A stretch of 64,000 bases of DNA, taken from the NCBI RefSeq assembly GCF_000173735.1, contig NZ_ACCB01000014.1:1-64000 (forward strand), written 5' to 3'. Positions 1 to 9,784 of this stretch are shown here, in pieces; the stretch's first letter is position 1; every line of letters starts with the position of its first letter. Source of the stretch: Yersinia aldovae ATCC 35236. Its GTDB lineage: Bacteria; Pseudomonadota; Gammaproteobacteria; Enterobacterales; Enterobacteriaceae. Under the pieces are notes generated by a model. That model saw nothing but the letters and a program-made list of their open reading frames with translations, made no database searches and had not been told where the DNA came from. Made by a program: the position numbers and the translations under genes.

Positions 1-343
1 TCTTTTTTATCTATTTTTGATTCATTTCCGACATTGGCATGATCAATGGCTTGATTGACTGCAACTGAAACTATTGTTAATCTTTCATCAATTAACCACG
101 CTTTGTTATGCTCCATGTTTGAGTCAGTTATGGTCTGTTTTAAACCGCCCAACACTTTGTTATAGTTTATCTTCGCCTCTTGAGAATTGACCCTGATTAT
201 AACTTGTGTGTTTTAACACCAAATAATCTGCCTAGTAAATTGTTATTGGTCGGTGAGTTAATGGAAACGGTCGCTTCTTGGCGTATTTTATGTTGGATCT
301 TTTTTTCTGAATCATACGTTTTTAATACTGTTCTTAATTTCAT
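1..343 (-). pseudogene. Unrecognised small gene, incomplete at window edge and probably frameshifted
   Basis: An ATG at 343, preceded by GAGG, opens a 48-codon frame (MKLRTVLKTYDSEKKIQHK...) that stops at 197-199. A second frame is open from that stop to the window edge, reading ...VIIRVNSQEAKINYNKVLG and continuing past position 1. Removing two bases from the (GT)3 run at 206-211 would join the two frames smoothly, so this may be one frameshifted gene. Alternatively it is two short genes. I recognise no family; there is no signal peptide or membrane segment. The product is Lys/Asn-rich and AT-rich, suggesting acquired DNA. The right-hand neighbour is ydgA, 385 bp away. Confidence 0.35.
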
Positions 344-686
344 GTTACATACCTCGCCCTAAATAAAACGCTAAAATAGCGTGTGGCAATTTTTCTTTCT
401 TTAAGAAAACGAGTATGTATCGGATTATTTTTATGCAATATATCTTTCAAATAAATAGAGCCAACAGATCCCATTTATAACAGATGATGATAAGTGGCCG
501 AGTGGCTGCTGAGTATTAATTCGCCACCAAGGCTTAGCCCTATTATTTACTGCTACGGATTGTGCTCAAAAATAGTTAGAGCATGAGGTCATTTTTGTCG
601 AGAAAACGGGTTTTAGCCGCCATCATGTAGGGAAAAGATTTTTACGGGGTTGGGGGAAGTATAAAAGGCGGCTGGGGACGTGAAAC
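344..686. other. Intergenic region without a recognisable gene
   Basis: I see no convincing coding frame on either strand. The left part is AT-rich and would hold the promoter of the small minus-strand gene. The right part ends at the hairpin downstream of ydgA. Confidence 0.4.
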
Positions 687-715
687 AGAGTGTGGCTGCA
701 TCGCCGCCACACTCT
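687..715 (-). terminator. Hairpin downstream of ydgA
   Basis: A 10-bp perfect inverted repeat (AGAGTGTGGC / GCCACACTCT) begins 13 bp after the ydgA stop codon. The T-tract on the minus strand is weak (TGTTTC), so termination strength is uncertain. Confidence 0.6.
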
Positions 716-727
716 TGTCGGGACGGA

Positions 728-2245
728 TTACTGTGCTACTGGCTCACTGCCGGTATCTTCTTCAGCCGGTGCGCCGCCACCGAACATACCAAACAGGCCG
801 ACAAACTCTTGCAGTGACATTTTCTGACCATTCAAATCGACCTGGTTATCTGCAAAGTGGAAGCTGCTGCTGATAACGTCGTCTTTGGTGGTGGTCAGTT
901 TAAACATCTGGCCCATCGCGGCAATGCCCTGGACTTGTTGCTGTGCCAGTTTCTGAGCTTCTTCCGCGCTGTAACCTTGCAGACGTGCCGCCTGCGTGGT
1001 CAGTTCGGTTGCCATTGCCATCGGAATGGTCAACGTGGCATCAACTTTTTTCACTGACTTCAGCAGCAGCGGTTCAACTGTGGCTTTAGCCTGTGCGGGG
1101 TCCATCAAATCAATATTCAGGTTAAATGAGCTTTCCCCTTTGGCATTTTTCCAGCTCAGAGGCGCGATACTCACGGTTGGATTGCCTTTCAGCAGGGCAG
1201 GTACGTTGGCCAGCAACATCTCGGTCATTTGTTGTTGGTAGGCTTCTGGGTCCAGATTTTCACCGGCCTGAACCGCTTGCAGCACCTGTTGGTTATACGC
1301 GCTGGTGAACTGCTTCAGACTTTGCCCATCCAGTTTATCGAAGGCGAAGGCCAGCTTACCTGAACCAAAATCGTTACCCTGAATCTTTAATGCATCAAGG
1401 GAGTAGGTCAGTTTACCATTCAGATCTTTATCGGTTTCGCCCAACTGGGTGTTGAGATTAAAGCCCGCCAGCGTGGCCATTTCTTTGCCATCAATACTGA
1501 AACCCATCTGCTTGATAGCCAGTTGTTGGTCACCAATGCTGAGATCAAATTTGCCCATTTTGCTGTCACTTTTCAGCGTCAGACCTTGCAGGCTAAATTG
1601 TTCCAGTTGGTCCCACTGATTTTTGCTGGTGAACACGATGTTGTCACTGTTGCCGCTCATCTTCACATTACGCATATCACGCGAGACATCAGCATCAATG
1701 GTGGCACCAGAGAATTTCATACTGGTAGTATTTTGCTGATAGTCGATCGCAATGAAAGTAATGGCAGAAGAGGTGTCACCGCTGTAAGAAATACGTGAGT
1801 CAGCGGTAAATGGTGACTTGCCTTTCGTCACTTCAAATAACTTCTTCAGTGCTGGCGTGTTCGCCAGTTCGGTATGGACAGAAGCCATGCTGGGGATCAG
1901 ATTGAATCTCTTCAACTGAGCCAAGGGGAAGGGACCGTGATCGATAGTCTCGATAAAGGCCACTTCATCGCCCTCTTTTAACGCTTTTTCGCCGGCAACA
2001 CTGCTATCGGCTTGCAGAATATAGCGAACCTGACTGCTGAACAGACCACGTTGGTAGTCTTTATACGCGAATTTCACGCCCGCTTTCGGTAACAGAGTTC
2101 TAATCTGCCCGTTAGCGTTATTAACCAACTCGCCCATACGTTGTTCAATTAGTTTACCGGTATACCATGAGGCTCCAGTCCATGCTGCGCCAAGTACCAC
2201 TATGACGCTGACAGCCACTAACGATTTTTTCATTGTTCCGTTCAT
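728..2245 (-). CDS. ydgA: YdgA family protein (DUF945)
   Basis: 505 residues, close to the E. coli YdgA length (about 502). An N-terminal hydrophobic segment (about residues 8-27) acts as a membrane anchor or signal, followed by a long soluble domain of the DUF945 family with repeated beta-rich stretches and an acidic tail. Members are inner-membrane-anchored periplasmic proteins of poorly defined role. The start at 2245 precedes the KKSLVAVSVIVVLG segment and has an AGG-containing upstream sequence. It lies downstream of manA in the same orientation, as in E. coli, and is followed by a hairpin at 687-715. Confidence 0.93.
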   Translation of the reverse strand: MNGTMKKSLVAVSVIVVLGAAWTGASWYTGKLIEQRMGELVNNANGQIRTLLPKAGVKFAYKDYQRGLFSSQVRYILQADSSVAGEKALKEGDEVAFIETIDHGPFPLAQLKRFNLIPSMASVHTELANTPALKKLFEVTKGKSPFTADSRISYSGDTSSAITFIAIDYQQNTTSMKFSGATIDADVSRDMRNVKMSGNSDNIVFTSKNQWDQLEQFSLQGLTLKSDSKMGKFDLSIGDQQLAIKQMGFSIDGKEMATLAGFNLNTQLGETDKDLNGKLTYSLDALKIQGNDFGSGKLAFAFDKLDGQSLKQFTSAYNQQVLQAVQAGENLDPEAYQQQMTEMLLANVPALLKGNPTVSIAPLSWKNAKGESSFNLNIDLMDPAQAKATVEPLLLKSVKKVDATLTIPMAMATELTTQAARLQGYSAEEAQKLAQQQVQGIAAMGQMFKLTTTKDDVISSSFHFADNQVDLNGQKMSLQEFVGLFGMFGGGAPAEEDTGSEPVAQ

Positions 2246-2436
2246 CCTTTTCTAATATACCAAATTCACTATGTTGAACGCGGCACTAAGACCTACCACC
2301 AAATTAAGGGGAGTACCGTCAAAAGGGCATCCCCAAATCAATATAGGTATAGATTACCTATACACAAAGATTTTTGCGACGATAACAACCTCGTCTGGCC
2401 GATAATTGACAACCCATTCACTGGCTTTGTTCCGTT

Positions 2437-3606
2437 TCAGTTATAAACACGGGCAATAGAACCTTCGCCATGCACGGTCACCGGTGATTCATTCGCCGGG
2501 ATAAAACATGATTCACCGGGTTGTAGCATAATTTCCTGATCGTGCTTTTTCAATACTGCATGACCTTGTACACAAAATACAATGGCGGCACTGTGCTGTG
2601 CCAACGTTTGCGGCGCGTGAGTCAATGTATGGAGTGAAAAAGCAAAATCTTCAACCGGGATGGGGAATATTTGTTCATTACCCTGCTGTGTTGGGGTGGT
2701 CAGCAGAGTATCCGCCGGTTTGGCAATAAATTGCAGATTGGCCATCAGTTCAGGAATATCAATGAACTTAGGGGTTAACCCTGCGCGTAATACGTTATCC
2801 GAGTTAGCCATCACTTCCAGCGCCACACCGTCCAAATAGGCATGGGGGGTTTCAGCGTACAAAAACATCGCTTCACCTGGTTGCAGCGTAACCACATTCA
2901 GCAGCAATGGTGAGAACAAGCCGCTATCCTCAGGATAGAAGCGCGAAATACTGCGAATCGTATCCCAAGGCTCACCCAACTGATGATTGAGGGCGGCTTT
3001 TAGAATGCCAAGTGCCAGCGTTTTCGGTTCGCCCTGCATACTGAGCAAGCTGGCGAACAGCGTGGCTAAGTGTGCGGTATCCGGTTCGCGCAGGAAAGCC
3101 GTGATATCAGGGTGGGCGGCAGACAATGGCTGTAATAATGACTGAATGTCATCCAGTGTGCGGAAACCATTCATCGCCTGGAATGGCGTGAGGGCATAAA
3201 CCAATTCTGGCTTATGGTTCGCATCTTTATAATTGCGTTCGGCTGCATCCAATGGGATACCTGCTTGATTCTCTCGGGCAAAACCTATTTCGGCAGCGGC
3301 TTTACTCGGGTGAACCTGAATCGATAATGGCTGCGCAGCACAAAGTACTTTGAATAAGAAAGGCAATTCGCCAAAACGTTTGTAGATATCGGCCCCCAGA
3401 TTCGCATCGGGGTCCTGTTCGATAACCGTGCGCAATGAATGCCACTGGCCGTTCGCATCGGCGACCTGAGAGCTGCTTTTGGGGTGCGCGCCCATCCACA
3501 ATTCAGCCATCGGTTTCCCGTGTGGGTTAGGAATACCGTAAAGATCGGTCAGGGCGCGAGGGCTACCCCAGGCATAGTTTTGTACTGCATTCTTCATTTT
3601 TTGCAT
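2437..3606 (-). CDS. manA: Mannose-6-phosphate isomerase, class I
   Basis: Interconverts mannose 6-phosphate and fructose 6-phosphate in the cytoplasm, feeding mannose into glycolysis and GDP-mannose synthesis. The protein follows the type I phosphomannose isomerase pattern: NYAWG near the N-terminus, PMAELWMGAHP, the metal-site region QPLSIQVHP, and the HAYLDGVALEVMANSDNV block. The open frame reaches 3705, but the ATG at 3606 (MQKMKNAVQNYAW) matches the E. coli start, giving 389 residues. It is divergent from fumC, with about 295 bp between them, and ydgA follows on the same strand. Confidence 0.96.
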   Translation of the reverse strand: MQKMKNAVQNYAWGSPRALTDLYGIPNPHGKPMAELWMGAHPKSSSQVADANGQWHSLRTVIEQDPDANLGADIYKRFGELPFLFKVLCAAQPLSIQVHPSKAAAEIGFARENQAGIPLDAAERNYKDANHKPELVYALTPFQAMNGFRTLDDIQSLLQPLSAAHPDITAFLREPDTAHLATLFASLLSMQGEPKTLALGILKAALNHQLGEPWDTIRSISRFYPEDSGLFSPLLLNVVTLQPGEAMFLYAETPHAYLDGVALEVMANSDNVLRAGLTPKFIDIPELMANLQFIAKPADTLLTTPTQQGNEQIFPIPVEDFAFSLHTLTHAPQTLAQHSAAIVFCVQGHAVLKKHDQEIMLQPGESCFIPANESPVTVHGEGSIARVYN

Positions 3607-3901
3607 GTTTATGCTCTGCCATCTGAAATAAGTGAAACATATTATATATTTGGATGATATACGCTTAGATAAATGATTGTAATGAGTATACTTACATCGG
3701 TTCAAGCTACAAAACCCGTGGGTGCAGATTTTCGTAGAGAAGACGTAGTTACCGCATCACGATTCACTTTTGTGGTGTTGCACAAGTGAAAGAAATGCGA
3801 ATCAATCGCATAAAGACGACTATGCCATTATAGTTATCTGCTGCCAGAGCAACTGGCGTGACATAGCGTAACGTTCTGTTCTACAGGCGAAGGAGACAGT
3901 G

Positions 3902-5299
3902 ATGGCGACGACTCGCAGTGAAAAAGACTCTATGGGGTCAATCGATGTACCTGCCAATCAACTCTGGGGCGCTCAAACCCAACGTTCGTTGGAACATTTC
4001 CGCATTTCTCAAGAGAAAATGCCGACAGCACTGATCCATGCACTGGCGCTGACCAAGCGGGCGGCCGCACAGGTTAATATGGACCTTGGCCTGTTACCCG
4101 CAACACGGGCGCAAGCGATTATGTGCGCCGCTGACGAAGTGCTGGCCGATGTCCATCCGAATGCGTTCCCGCTCTCTATCTGGCAGACCGGATCTGGTAC
4201 TCAGACCAATATGAACATGAATGAAGTGTTGGCTAACCGTGCCAGCGAGCTATTGGGGGGTGAGCGGGGTAATAGCCGTTTGGTTCATCCCAATGATGAT
4301 GTGAATAAAAGTCAAAGTTCTAACGATGTATTTCCTACAGCAATGCATATTGCTGCGGTGATTGGGCTGCGCCAACATCTGCTACCCGAACTGGACGTAT
4401 TGCAGAAAACCCTGGCAGGCAAAGCGCAGGCTTATCGAGATATCGTAAAAATTGGCCGCACCCATTTGCAAGATGCCACGCCCTTGACCTTGGGGCAGGA
4501 AATCTCTGGTTGGGCGGCGATGTTAGCGCACAGCATTCAGCATATTGAAGCGAGTCTCCCTCACTTGTGTGAACTGGCGCTGGGAGGCACAGCGGTCGGA
4601 ACTGGCCTGAATACGCACCCGCAATATGCGGTGCGAGTCGCGGATGAAATCGCTAAATTAACCCAGCAGCCGTTTATCACGGCACCCAATAAGTTTGAAT
4701 CATTAGCGGCATGTGATGCCTTGGTTCACAGTCATGGCGCATTAAAAGGGCTGGCAGCCTCGCTGATGAAAATTGCTAATGATGTGCGCTGGTTATCTTC
4801 CGGCCCGCGTTGCGGTATCGGCGAAATATCCATTCCAGAAAACGAACCGGGCAGCTCGATCATGCCGGGTAAAGTCAATCCGACACAGTGTGAAGCGATG
4901 ACCATGTTGTGCGCGCAGGTGATGGGTAACGATGTGGCCGTTAATATTGGTGGATCATCGGGTAGCTTTGAATTGAACGTCTTCCGGCCATTGATTATTC
5001 ATAACTTCCTGCAATCAGTCCGCTTACTGGCTGACGGGATGCGCGGTTTTAATCAACATTGTGCGGTGGGTATTGAGCCAAATCGTGATCGCATCGCGCA
5101 ATTATTGAATGAGTCGCTGATGTTGGTTACGGCGCTAAATACGCATATCGGTTATGACAACGCGGCTGAAATTGCCAAAAAAGCCCATAAAGAGGGGCTG
5201 ACCTTAAAAGCGGCCGCTGTGCAGTTAGGTTATCTGACGGAGGCTCAGTTTGATGAATGGGTCAGGCCGGAAGATATGGTCGGGAATATGAAAGAATAG
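3902..5299 (+). CDS. fumC: Class II fumarate hydratase
   Basis: Oxygen-stable, iron-independent enzyme converting fumarate to malate in the TCA cycle. 465 residues, normal for FumC. The superfamily signature [11 protein letters not shown] is intact, as are [14 protein letters not shown] near residue 100 and the [10 protein letters not shown] segment. The ATG at 3902 is preferred over the overlapping GTG at 3899 because AGGAG ends 6 bases upstream. In E. coli fumC is in the SoxRS regulon; I did not identify a convincing Sox box here. It converges on tus, and fumA is absent from this position. Confidence 0.96.
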   Translation: MATTRSEKDSMGSIDVPANQLWGAQTQRSLEHFRISQEKMPTALIHALALTKRAAAQVNMDLGLLPATRAQAIMCAADEVLADVHPNAFPLSIWQTGSGTQTNMNMNEVLANRASELLGGERGNSRLVHPNDDVNKSQSSNDVFPTAMHIAAVIGLRQHLLPELDVLQKTLAGKAQAYRDIVKIGRTHLQDATPLTLGQEISGWAAMLAHSIQHIEASLPHLCELALGGTAVGTGLNTHPQYAVRVADEIAKLTQQPFITAPNKFESLAACDALVHSHGALKGLAASLMKIANDVRWLSSGPRCGIGEISIPENEPGSSIMPGKVNPTQCEAMTMLCAQVMGNDVAVNIGGSSGSFELNVFRPLIIHNFLQSVRLLADGMRGFNQHCAVGIEPNRDRIAQLLNESLMLVTALNTHIGYDNAAEIAKKAHKEGLTLKAAAVQLGYLTEAQFDEWVRPEDMVGNMKE

Positions 5300-5338
5300 T
5301 ATGGAGCGCCCACGCCAGTGCTGTTGACTGGCGTGGAA

Positions 5339-6271
5339 TCATTCCTTTTCAACATATAAATGTAACCTTGGCACCAAGAGATGCAGCGGTTTGGCCTGTG
5401 GCTTATATTTATGTTTAATCTGGCTGGCATCATAATCCGTTAATTCACCTAACTTGGGCAGCTCGACCGCGGATTGTGACTGACAAAAGGCGATCAGTGG
5501 CACAGGGCAGGGGTGTTGCACTTGCTTTTGCCGCTCCTGATACCAAACCCGCGCAATGGGCTGCACCTTTACCGGGCGCTTAATTTTTAAGCGCGTATTT
5601 TCAGGTAAGCGTTGAACATCATTGATTTCCTGACTAATTAATTCCCCCCATTGTTCACGGCTAAATGGCGCTACTGCGCGCCCAGCATTCAGGCTTTTGT
5701 TCAGTTGAATCAATACCTCTTCGCGCGGGATATTCTTAATTATATGTTTATTGGCCCAACCGAAACGCACTGAACTGGGATTGATCAGTGGCGTAATGGC
5801 GCGGTATGTATTGAGTGTAATCAGCCCATGCAAGTGGGTATGGACAAACTCGAAACGTTGCTCGCTCGGCAAGCCGGACTCGACGGTAATGATATGTTCC
5901 AGCTCACTTTTCAACTGATTAATTTGATAAATGATATTTTCACATTGCCCCAGTTGTTTATCGGTCACCGAGAAACACAATACACCGGGCAAGCGCAGGG
6001 CGGCCTTACTACTGGTATTTTGCCCTTGGTGATGGATAAATAAGCGCTGGAAATGGCGTAATCCCAAATCCCTGGCGTTATTACCAACAGTGGCCGTCAC
6101 TGCTATTTTATCGATGGGTTGATGCTCGGTGCCTTTTTCAATTTCAGGTAGTGAAAACACACGAGCGGCGAGAAGTGGCAGCGCATGAAGTTGCTGGTGG
6201 AGCTGTTGCAATGCGATTTCCAGTGCGCTGAAACTGCGATTCATACGCTCTATCAGATCATATCTAGCCAT
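5339..6271 (-). CDS. tus: DNA replication terminus site-binding protein Tus
   Basis: Monomeric protein that binds Ter sites and stops replication forks arriving from one side by blocking DnaB helicase. 310 residues, the usual Tus length. It begins MARYDLIERMNRSF and shows the family's basic interdomain strands (for example RLKIKRPVKVQPIARVWY) that grip DNA. The gene starts 23 bp from a Ter site at 6294-6310. As in E. coli, binding there should overlap the promoter and make tus autoregulated. It converges on fumC. Confidence 0.95.
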   Translation of the reverse strand: MARYDLIERMNRSFSALEIALQQLHQQLHALPLLAARVFSLPEIEKGTEHQPIDKIAVTATVGNNARDLGLRHFQRLFIHHQGQNTSSKAALRLPGVLCFSVTDKQLGQCENIIYQINQLKSELEHIITVESGLPSEQRFEFVHTHLHGLITLNTYRAITPLINPSSVRFGWANKHIIKNIPREEVLIQLNKSLNAGRAVAPFSREQWGELISQEINDVQRLPENTRLKIKRPVKVQPIARVWYQERQKQVQHPCPVPLIAFCQSQSAVELPKLGELTDYDASQIKHKYKPQAKPLHLLVPRLHLYVEKE

Positions 6272-6293
6272 AGCATTCTCTTATAAAGGTCAT

Positions 6294-6310
6294 TTTAGTT
6301 ACAACATACA
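6294..6310 (-). promoter_or_regulatory. Ter site (replication fork arrest, tus operator)
   Basis: On the minus strand the sequence reads TGTATGTTGTAACTAAA, which matches the consensus AGNATGTTGTAACTAAA at all but the first base. The G whose partner C flips in the Tus-Ter lock is conserved. Its position and direction relative to tus are the same as E. coli TerB. Forks moving leftward in this window meet the blocking face. Confidence 0.93.
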
Positions 6311-6324
6311 GTATTTATAACATT

Positions 6325-6358
6325 AAAGACAGCACCATGAAAGTTCCGTGCTGTCTTT
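6325..6358. terminator. Hairpin between tus and a small ORF
   Basis: An 11-bp perfect inverted repeat (AAAGACAGCAC / GTGCTGTCTTT) with a 12-nt loop lies just beyond Ter. The U-tract is poor on both strands, so it may be a terminator or a regulatory structure. Confidence 0.45.
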
Positions 6359-6380
6359 AATAAAAGCGAGATCTACCTGT

Positions 6381-6503
6381 ATGAAAAAACAAGCTAAATA
6401 CGGTGTGGAAGGGCGGTTCAACCCATCCGGACAGGTGATCTGGGTCGCTGATGCCAATACAGCGAGCCGCGCTTCAGCCTCTTTCTTAAACTGGGTAAAG
6501 TAG
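6381..6503 (+). CDS. Putative small protein (40 aa)
   Basis: ATG at 6381 opens a 40-codon frame beginning MKKQAKYGVEGRFNPSGQ, containing VIWVADANTASRASA and ending in FLNWVK. The composition is protein-like and the frame is more plausible than the overlapping 77-aa minus-strand frame, which is rich in His, Tyr and Cys. There is no strong Shine-Dalgarno; GCGAG lies about 10 bases upstream. I do not recognise the family. It sits between the Ter hairpin and the SHOCT gene terminator. Confidence 0.4.
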   Translation: MKKQAKYGVEGRFNPSGQVIWVADANTASRASASFLNWVK

Positions 6504-6654
6504 AACATAATAAGGTGGTGATTATAAGCACTGTGGTGATGAAACACGACTGACATTGGCTGAAGTCAGTGGCTATTATTCTTATGGATTCCAGTAAGTT
6601 GAAAAGGGCAACCTATGCCATAAGCCATTCGGCTACATTATTTTATTGTGGACC

Positions 6655-6695
6655 AAACAAAAAAGGCTAAATGCCTGATTCGCGACATTTAGCCT
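6655..6695 (-). terminator. Intrinsic terminator of the SHOCT-domain gene
   Basis: On the minus strand AGGCTAAATG and CATTTAGCCT form a 10-bp stem followed by TTTTTTG. It lies 27 bp after the stop codon of the gene at 6722. Confidence 0.85.
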
Positions 6696-6721
6696 GCGTG
6701 ATGAAACAGAAAACTCAGTGA

Positions 6722-7112
6722 TTAAGCCAGTGCTTTAGCCTTTAGCTGTTGATATTCGCTTTCTGTAATCGTCCCTTCGTCCCACAATTTCTTGGCGTCA
6801 GAAATCTGCTCTGCTGGCGATTTGCCCGCCACATGGCGGATATAGTCATTGGTTTCAGCCACCGATTTCTGCACCGTCGCCCGATAACGCTGCGCCATCC
6901 CTTTGCCGCGAGTAACAAGATACAAAAGCGAGGTGAGCAGTGGGATAAATAGCAAGAATATAATCCATATTGCTTTGTAGAACCCATTCAACTCATGATC
7001 TCTGAACAAATCAGAAATCACTTGGAATAAGATCAGCAAATAAGCGATAAAAAAAGAAAATTGAAAATGTCGTCGCCAGTATGTCCCAAAGCGTAAGAAA
7101 GTGACTTGTCAT
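6722..7112 (-). pseudogene. SHOCT/PLDc_N-like small membrane protein, frameshifted near the N-terminus
   Basis: The intact frame (up to 7039) covers a membrane segment (YKAIWIIFLLFIPLLTSLLY), a basic linker and a C-terminal SHOCT motif (AKKLWDEGTITESEYQQLK). Upstream, GGAG five bases before an ATG at 7112 starts a second frame, MTSHFLTLWDILATTFSI. This is exactly the N-terminal membrane helix expected for the family. The frames join if one A is removed from the A7 run at 7049-7055, giving 129 residues. The function of the family is unknown; SHOCT domains are short oligomerisation-type modules. Either the gene is broken or the run length is wrong. Confidence 0.8.
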
Positions 7113-7255
7113 CGTGTCTCCTGACATTAAATAAATTAAGAGAATCGTATCGTGATAAAATCCCAAATACATTAGATACTTAATCTATATTGCAACCACA
7201 GTAACGCATGGTATTAAGTTTCACCTTAATCATAGACGGTGTAGCGAATTTAAGA

Positions 7256-8554
7256 TTAAATTCTTGCTACTTCGGGTAATTGACGTAATCGCTGCCCAAC
7301 ATACAATGCCATCAACAACAACACGCTAATAAAACCCACCACGCCGGCCCAGCCTAAATTTAGCCAGAAAACACCCCCTAAAGTACCTGCCACGCTGGAA
7401 CCCGCATAATAGCAAAACAGATAAAGTGATGAGGCTTGCGCTTTAGCGCGCCGCGCTCGCCGCCCAATCCAACTACTGGCCACTGAGTGAGCAGCAAAGA
7501 AACCAGCGGTGAAGATCATCATGCCGATAATAATGACCGCGACCGGTGATAAACCGGTCATAACCACCCCAATCAGCATCAGGGTGATTGACGCTAACAA
7601 CACCGGGCCACCGCCATAGCGGCTAGTCAGAGCACCGGCCTTGGGGGAGCTATAAGAACCGGTCAGGTAGACGATAGACAGCAAACCGACCACCGCTTGA
7701 CTGAAGTAATAAGGCCCAGCCAATAAGCGATAACCAATATAATTAAACAAAGTGACAAAGCTGCCCATGATCAGAAAACCTTCAGCAAATAGCAGCGGCA
7801 AACCCGGATCACGCCAATGCAGTTTGAAGTTAATCATCAGCGTTCTTGGCCGCAGTGAACTGGCACGAAAGTGTTTAGAGGCAGGGAGAATGCGCCAGAA
7901 CAGACCGGCGGCGGCTAAAGCAAACAACCCGATGACCGCCAGTGAGACTCGCCAGGAAAAGAAATCACTTAATACACCGGTGATCAGGCGGCCACTCATC
8001 CCGCCAATAGAGTTTCCACTGATATACAACCCCATCGACAATGCGACAAGACTGGGGTGAATTTCCTCACTGATATAGGTCATTGCAACAGCGGCAACAC
8101 CGCTCAGAGACAAACCAATCAGTGCTCGCATCAACAAAATGCCGTGCCAACTGGTCATAACTGAACAAATTAAGGTGCAAATAGCCGCCAGCATCAGTGC
8201 CACCACCATGACAGATTTACGGCCAATGGCATCAGAAAGTGGCCCGGTAAACATCAACCCCAGAGCCAACATGCCGGTGGAGGCGGAAAGGGATAAGCTG
8301 CTGCTGGCCGGTGAGACAGTAAAGTCCTGCGACAGCAATGGCAGGATCGGTTGCACGCAATAGAGCAGGGCAAAAGTCGCAAGCCCAGCGGTGAAAAAGG
8401 CCAGGGTAACGCGGATAAATTCCGGGGTACTGCGTTGAATATAAGGGCGTTTATTTAAGCGCCTAACGCCGGGTGCCGATACTAACGGGGTGGCATCATC
8501 ATTTGCGGCGCGCACAGACGCAGCAGTAGTGGCAGGGCGCAAAGAGGTGGTCAC
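7256..8554 (-). CDS. ynfM: MFS transporter, YnfM family
   Basis: 432 residues with twelve predicted membrane helices after a 45-residue soluble N-terminus. The MFS loop 2-3 motif appears as GPLSDAIGRKSVMVVAL. It belongs to the drug:H+ antiporter-type MFS branch that includes E. coli YnfM; the substrate is not known. It is divergent from the LysR-type gene at 8704, and the ynfM/ynfL pair is arranged as in E. coli, which suggests that the regulator controls the transporter. The asr gene that follows ynfM in E. coli is absent here. Confidence 0.88.
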   Translation of the reverse strand: MTTSLRPATTAASVRAANDDATPLVSAPGVRRLNKRPYIQRSTPEFIRVTLAFFTAGLATFALLYCVQPILPLLSQDFTVSPASSSLSLSASTGMLALGLMFTGPLSDAIGRKSVMVVALMLAAICTLICSVMTSWHGILLMRALIGLSLSGVAAVAMTYISEEIHPSLVALSMGLYISGNSIGGMSGRLITGVLSDFFSWRVSLAVIGLFALAAAGLFWRILPASKHFRASSLRPRTLMINFKLHWRDPGLPLLFAEGFLIMGSFVTLFNYIGYRLLAGPYYFSQAVVGLLSIVYLTGSYSSPKAGALTSRYGGGPVLLASITLMLIGVVMTGLSPVAVIIIGMMIFTAGFFAAHSVASSWIGRRARRAKAQASSLYLFCYYAGSSVAGTLGGVFWLNLGWAGVVGFISVLLLMALYVGQRLRQLPEVARI

Positions 8555-8703
8555 GGTATATCCTTAATCAAAAACGGTCTGAACACCGTGGTGGCTATGA
8601 TGACGGTGTCTTGCTTTGATTTTATGATCATAGAAATAGTGCAGTTTTTTGTCTAATATATTAATTATTCATAATAAGACTTTAAACATATCATTGGAGT
8701 TAG

Positions 8704-9627
8704 ATGAGCATTGAGCTAAGGCATTTACGTTATTTTATTGCGGTGGCCGAAGAGTTGCACTTTGGTCGGGCAGCGGAGCGCTTGCGCATTTCTCAGCCCC
8801 CCCTTAGCCAGCAAATTCAAATATTGGAAGGCCAAATTGGTGCCCGCCTGCTGGCGCGTAATAATCGCAATGTCAGTCTAACCCAGGCTGGGGCCTTGTT
8901 TTTAAAGGAGTCTTACCAAATTCTGGCGCAGGTTAATGCGGCCTCCGAGAAAGCCGCACGTTTGCACCGTGGGGAATCAGGCGAACTGACCATCGGTTTT
9001 ACATCATCCGCGCCCTTTATCAGCACGGTGTCGCGCAGTTTGCGGGCTTTTCGTCAACTGCATCCTCAAGTGCATATCAAGATGCGCGAAGTGAATAGCA
9101 AACAGCAAATTGAGCCGCTACTGGATGGGCATCTGGATCTTGGCGTGATGCGTAATACCCGGCTGCCGGCTGCGCTACAACACCGTTTATTGCTGCGCGA
9201 GCCTTTAGTGGCGGTCGTCCATGAAGATCATCCGCTGGCACAATGGCCGCAGGGCAGCGTCAAGTTCAGCGCACTGGCCGAGCAGCCCTTTGTGTTTTTT
9301 TCTCGCGAAGTGGGCACCGCGTTATATGATGAAATCCTGACAATATTAGCGCGTTCAGGCATCACACCCTATATTACGCAAGAAGTCGGGGAGGCGATGA
9401 CCATCGTCGGCCTGGTATCCTCCGGTTTAGGCGTTTCAATTCTGCCCGCCTCATTTACGCGGGTAAAAGTTGATGGGGTAAGATATCTGCCACTGGCGCA
9501 AGCGGATGCCACCACCGAAGTCTGGTTGGTCAATCATAAACATCGCCCGGTTACCGCCGCCGCAAAGGCATTAATTCATTTGATGATGTCTAATATTCAA
9601 TCGGTTACTAATATAGATAGCGTGTAA
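8704..9627 (+). CDS. ynfL: LysR-type transcriptional regulator YnfL
   Basis: 307 residues. The N-terminal winged helix-turn-helix (about 1-60) begins MSIELRHLRYFIAVAEELHF and contains the typical SQPPLSQQIQILE recognition region. A periplasmic-binding-protein-like effector domain follows (about 90-295). The ATG follows TTGGAGTTAG, a good ribosome site. It is divergent from ynfM with 149 bp between them, where both promoters and the likely LysR box must lie. The effector is not known. Confidence 0.9.
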   Translation: MSIELRHLRYFIAVAEELHFGRAAERLRISQPPLSQQIQILEGQIGARLLARNNRNVSLTQAGALFLKESYQILAQVNAASEKAARLHRGESGELTIGFTSSAPFISTVSRSLRAFRQLHPQVHIKMREVNSKQQIEPLLDGHLDLGVMRNTRLPAALQHRLLLREPLVAVVHEDHPLAQWPQGSVKFSALAEQPFVFFSREVGTALYDEILTILARSGITPYITQEVGEAMTIVGLVSSGLGVSILPASFTRVKVDGVRYLPLAQADATTEVWLVNHKHRPVTAAAKALIHLMMSNIQSVTNIDSV

Positions 9628-9784
9628 ATAACCGCCAATGAAGCGCAGGATAGCGGTGATTATGTGCAGTAAATCACATAACTAATCAAATAGTTGACGG
9701 CATATGCTAAAAGCCCCAACATAGCCGATAATATTTATTTAGAAGCGCGAAAAATACTCTGTAGGCAAAGAAGGAGCCGGTTCA

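Noticed and set aside
6323-6556. 77-aa minus-strand ORF next to Ter
   Set aside because: Odd composition with many His, Tyr and Cys residues, no ribosome site, and it covers a hairpin.
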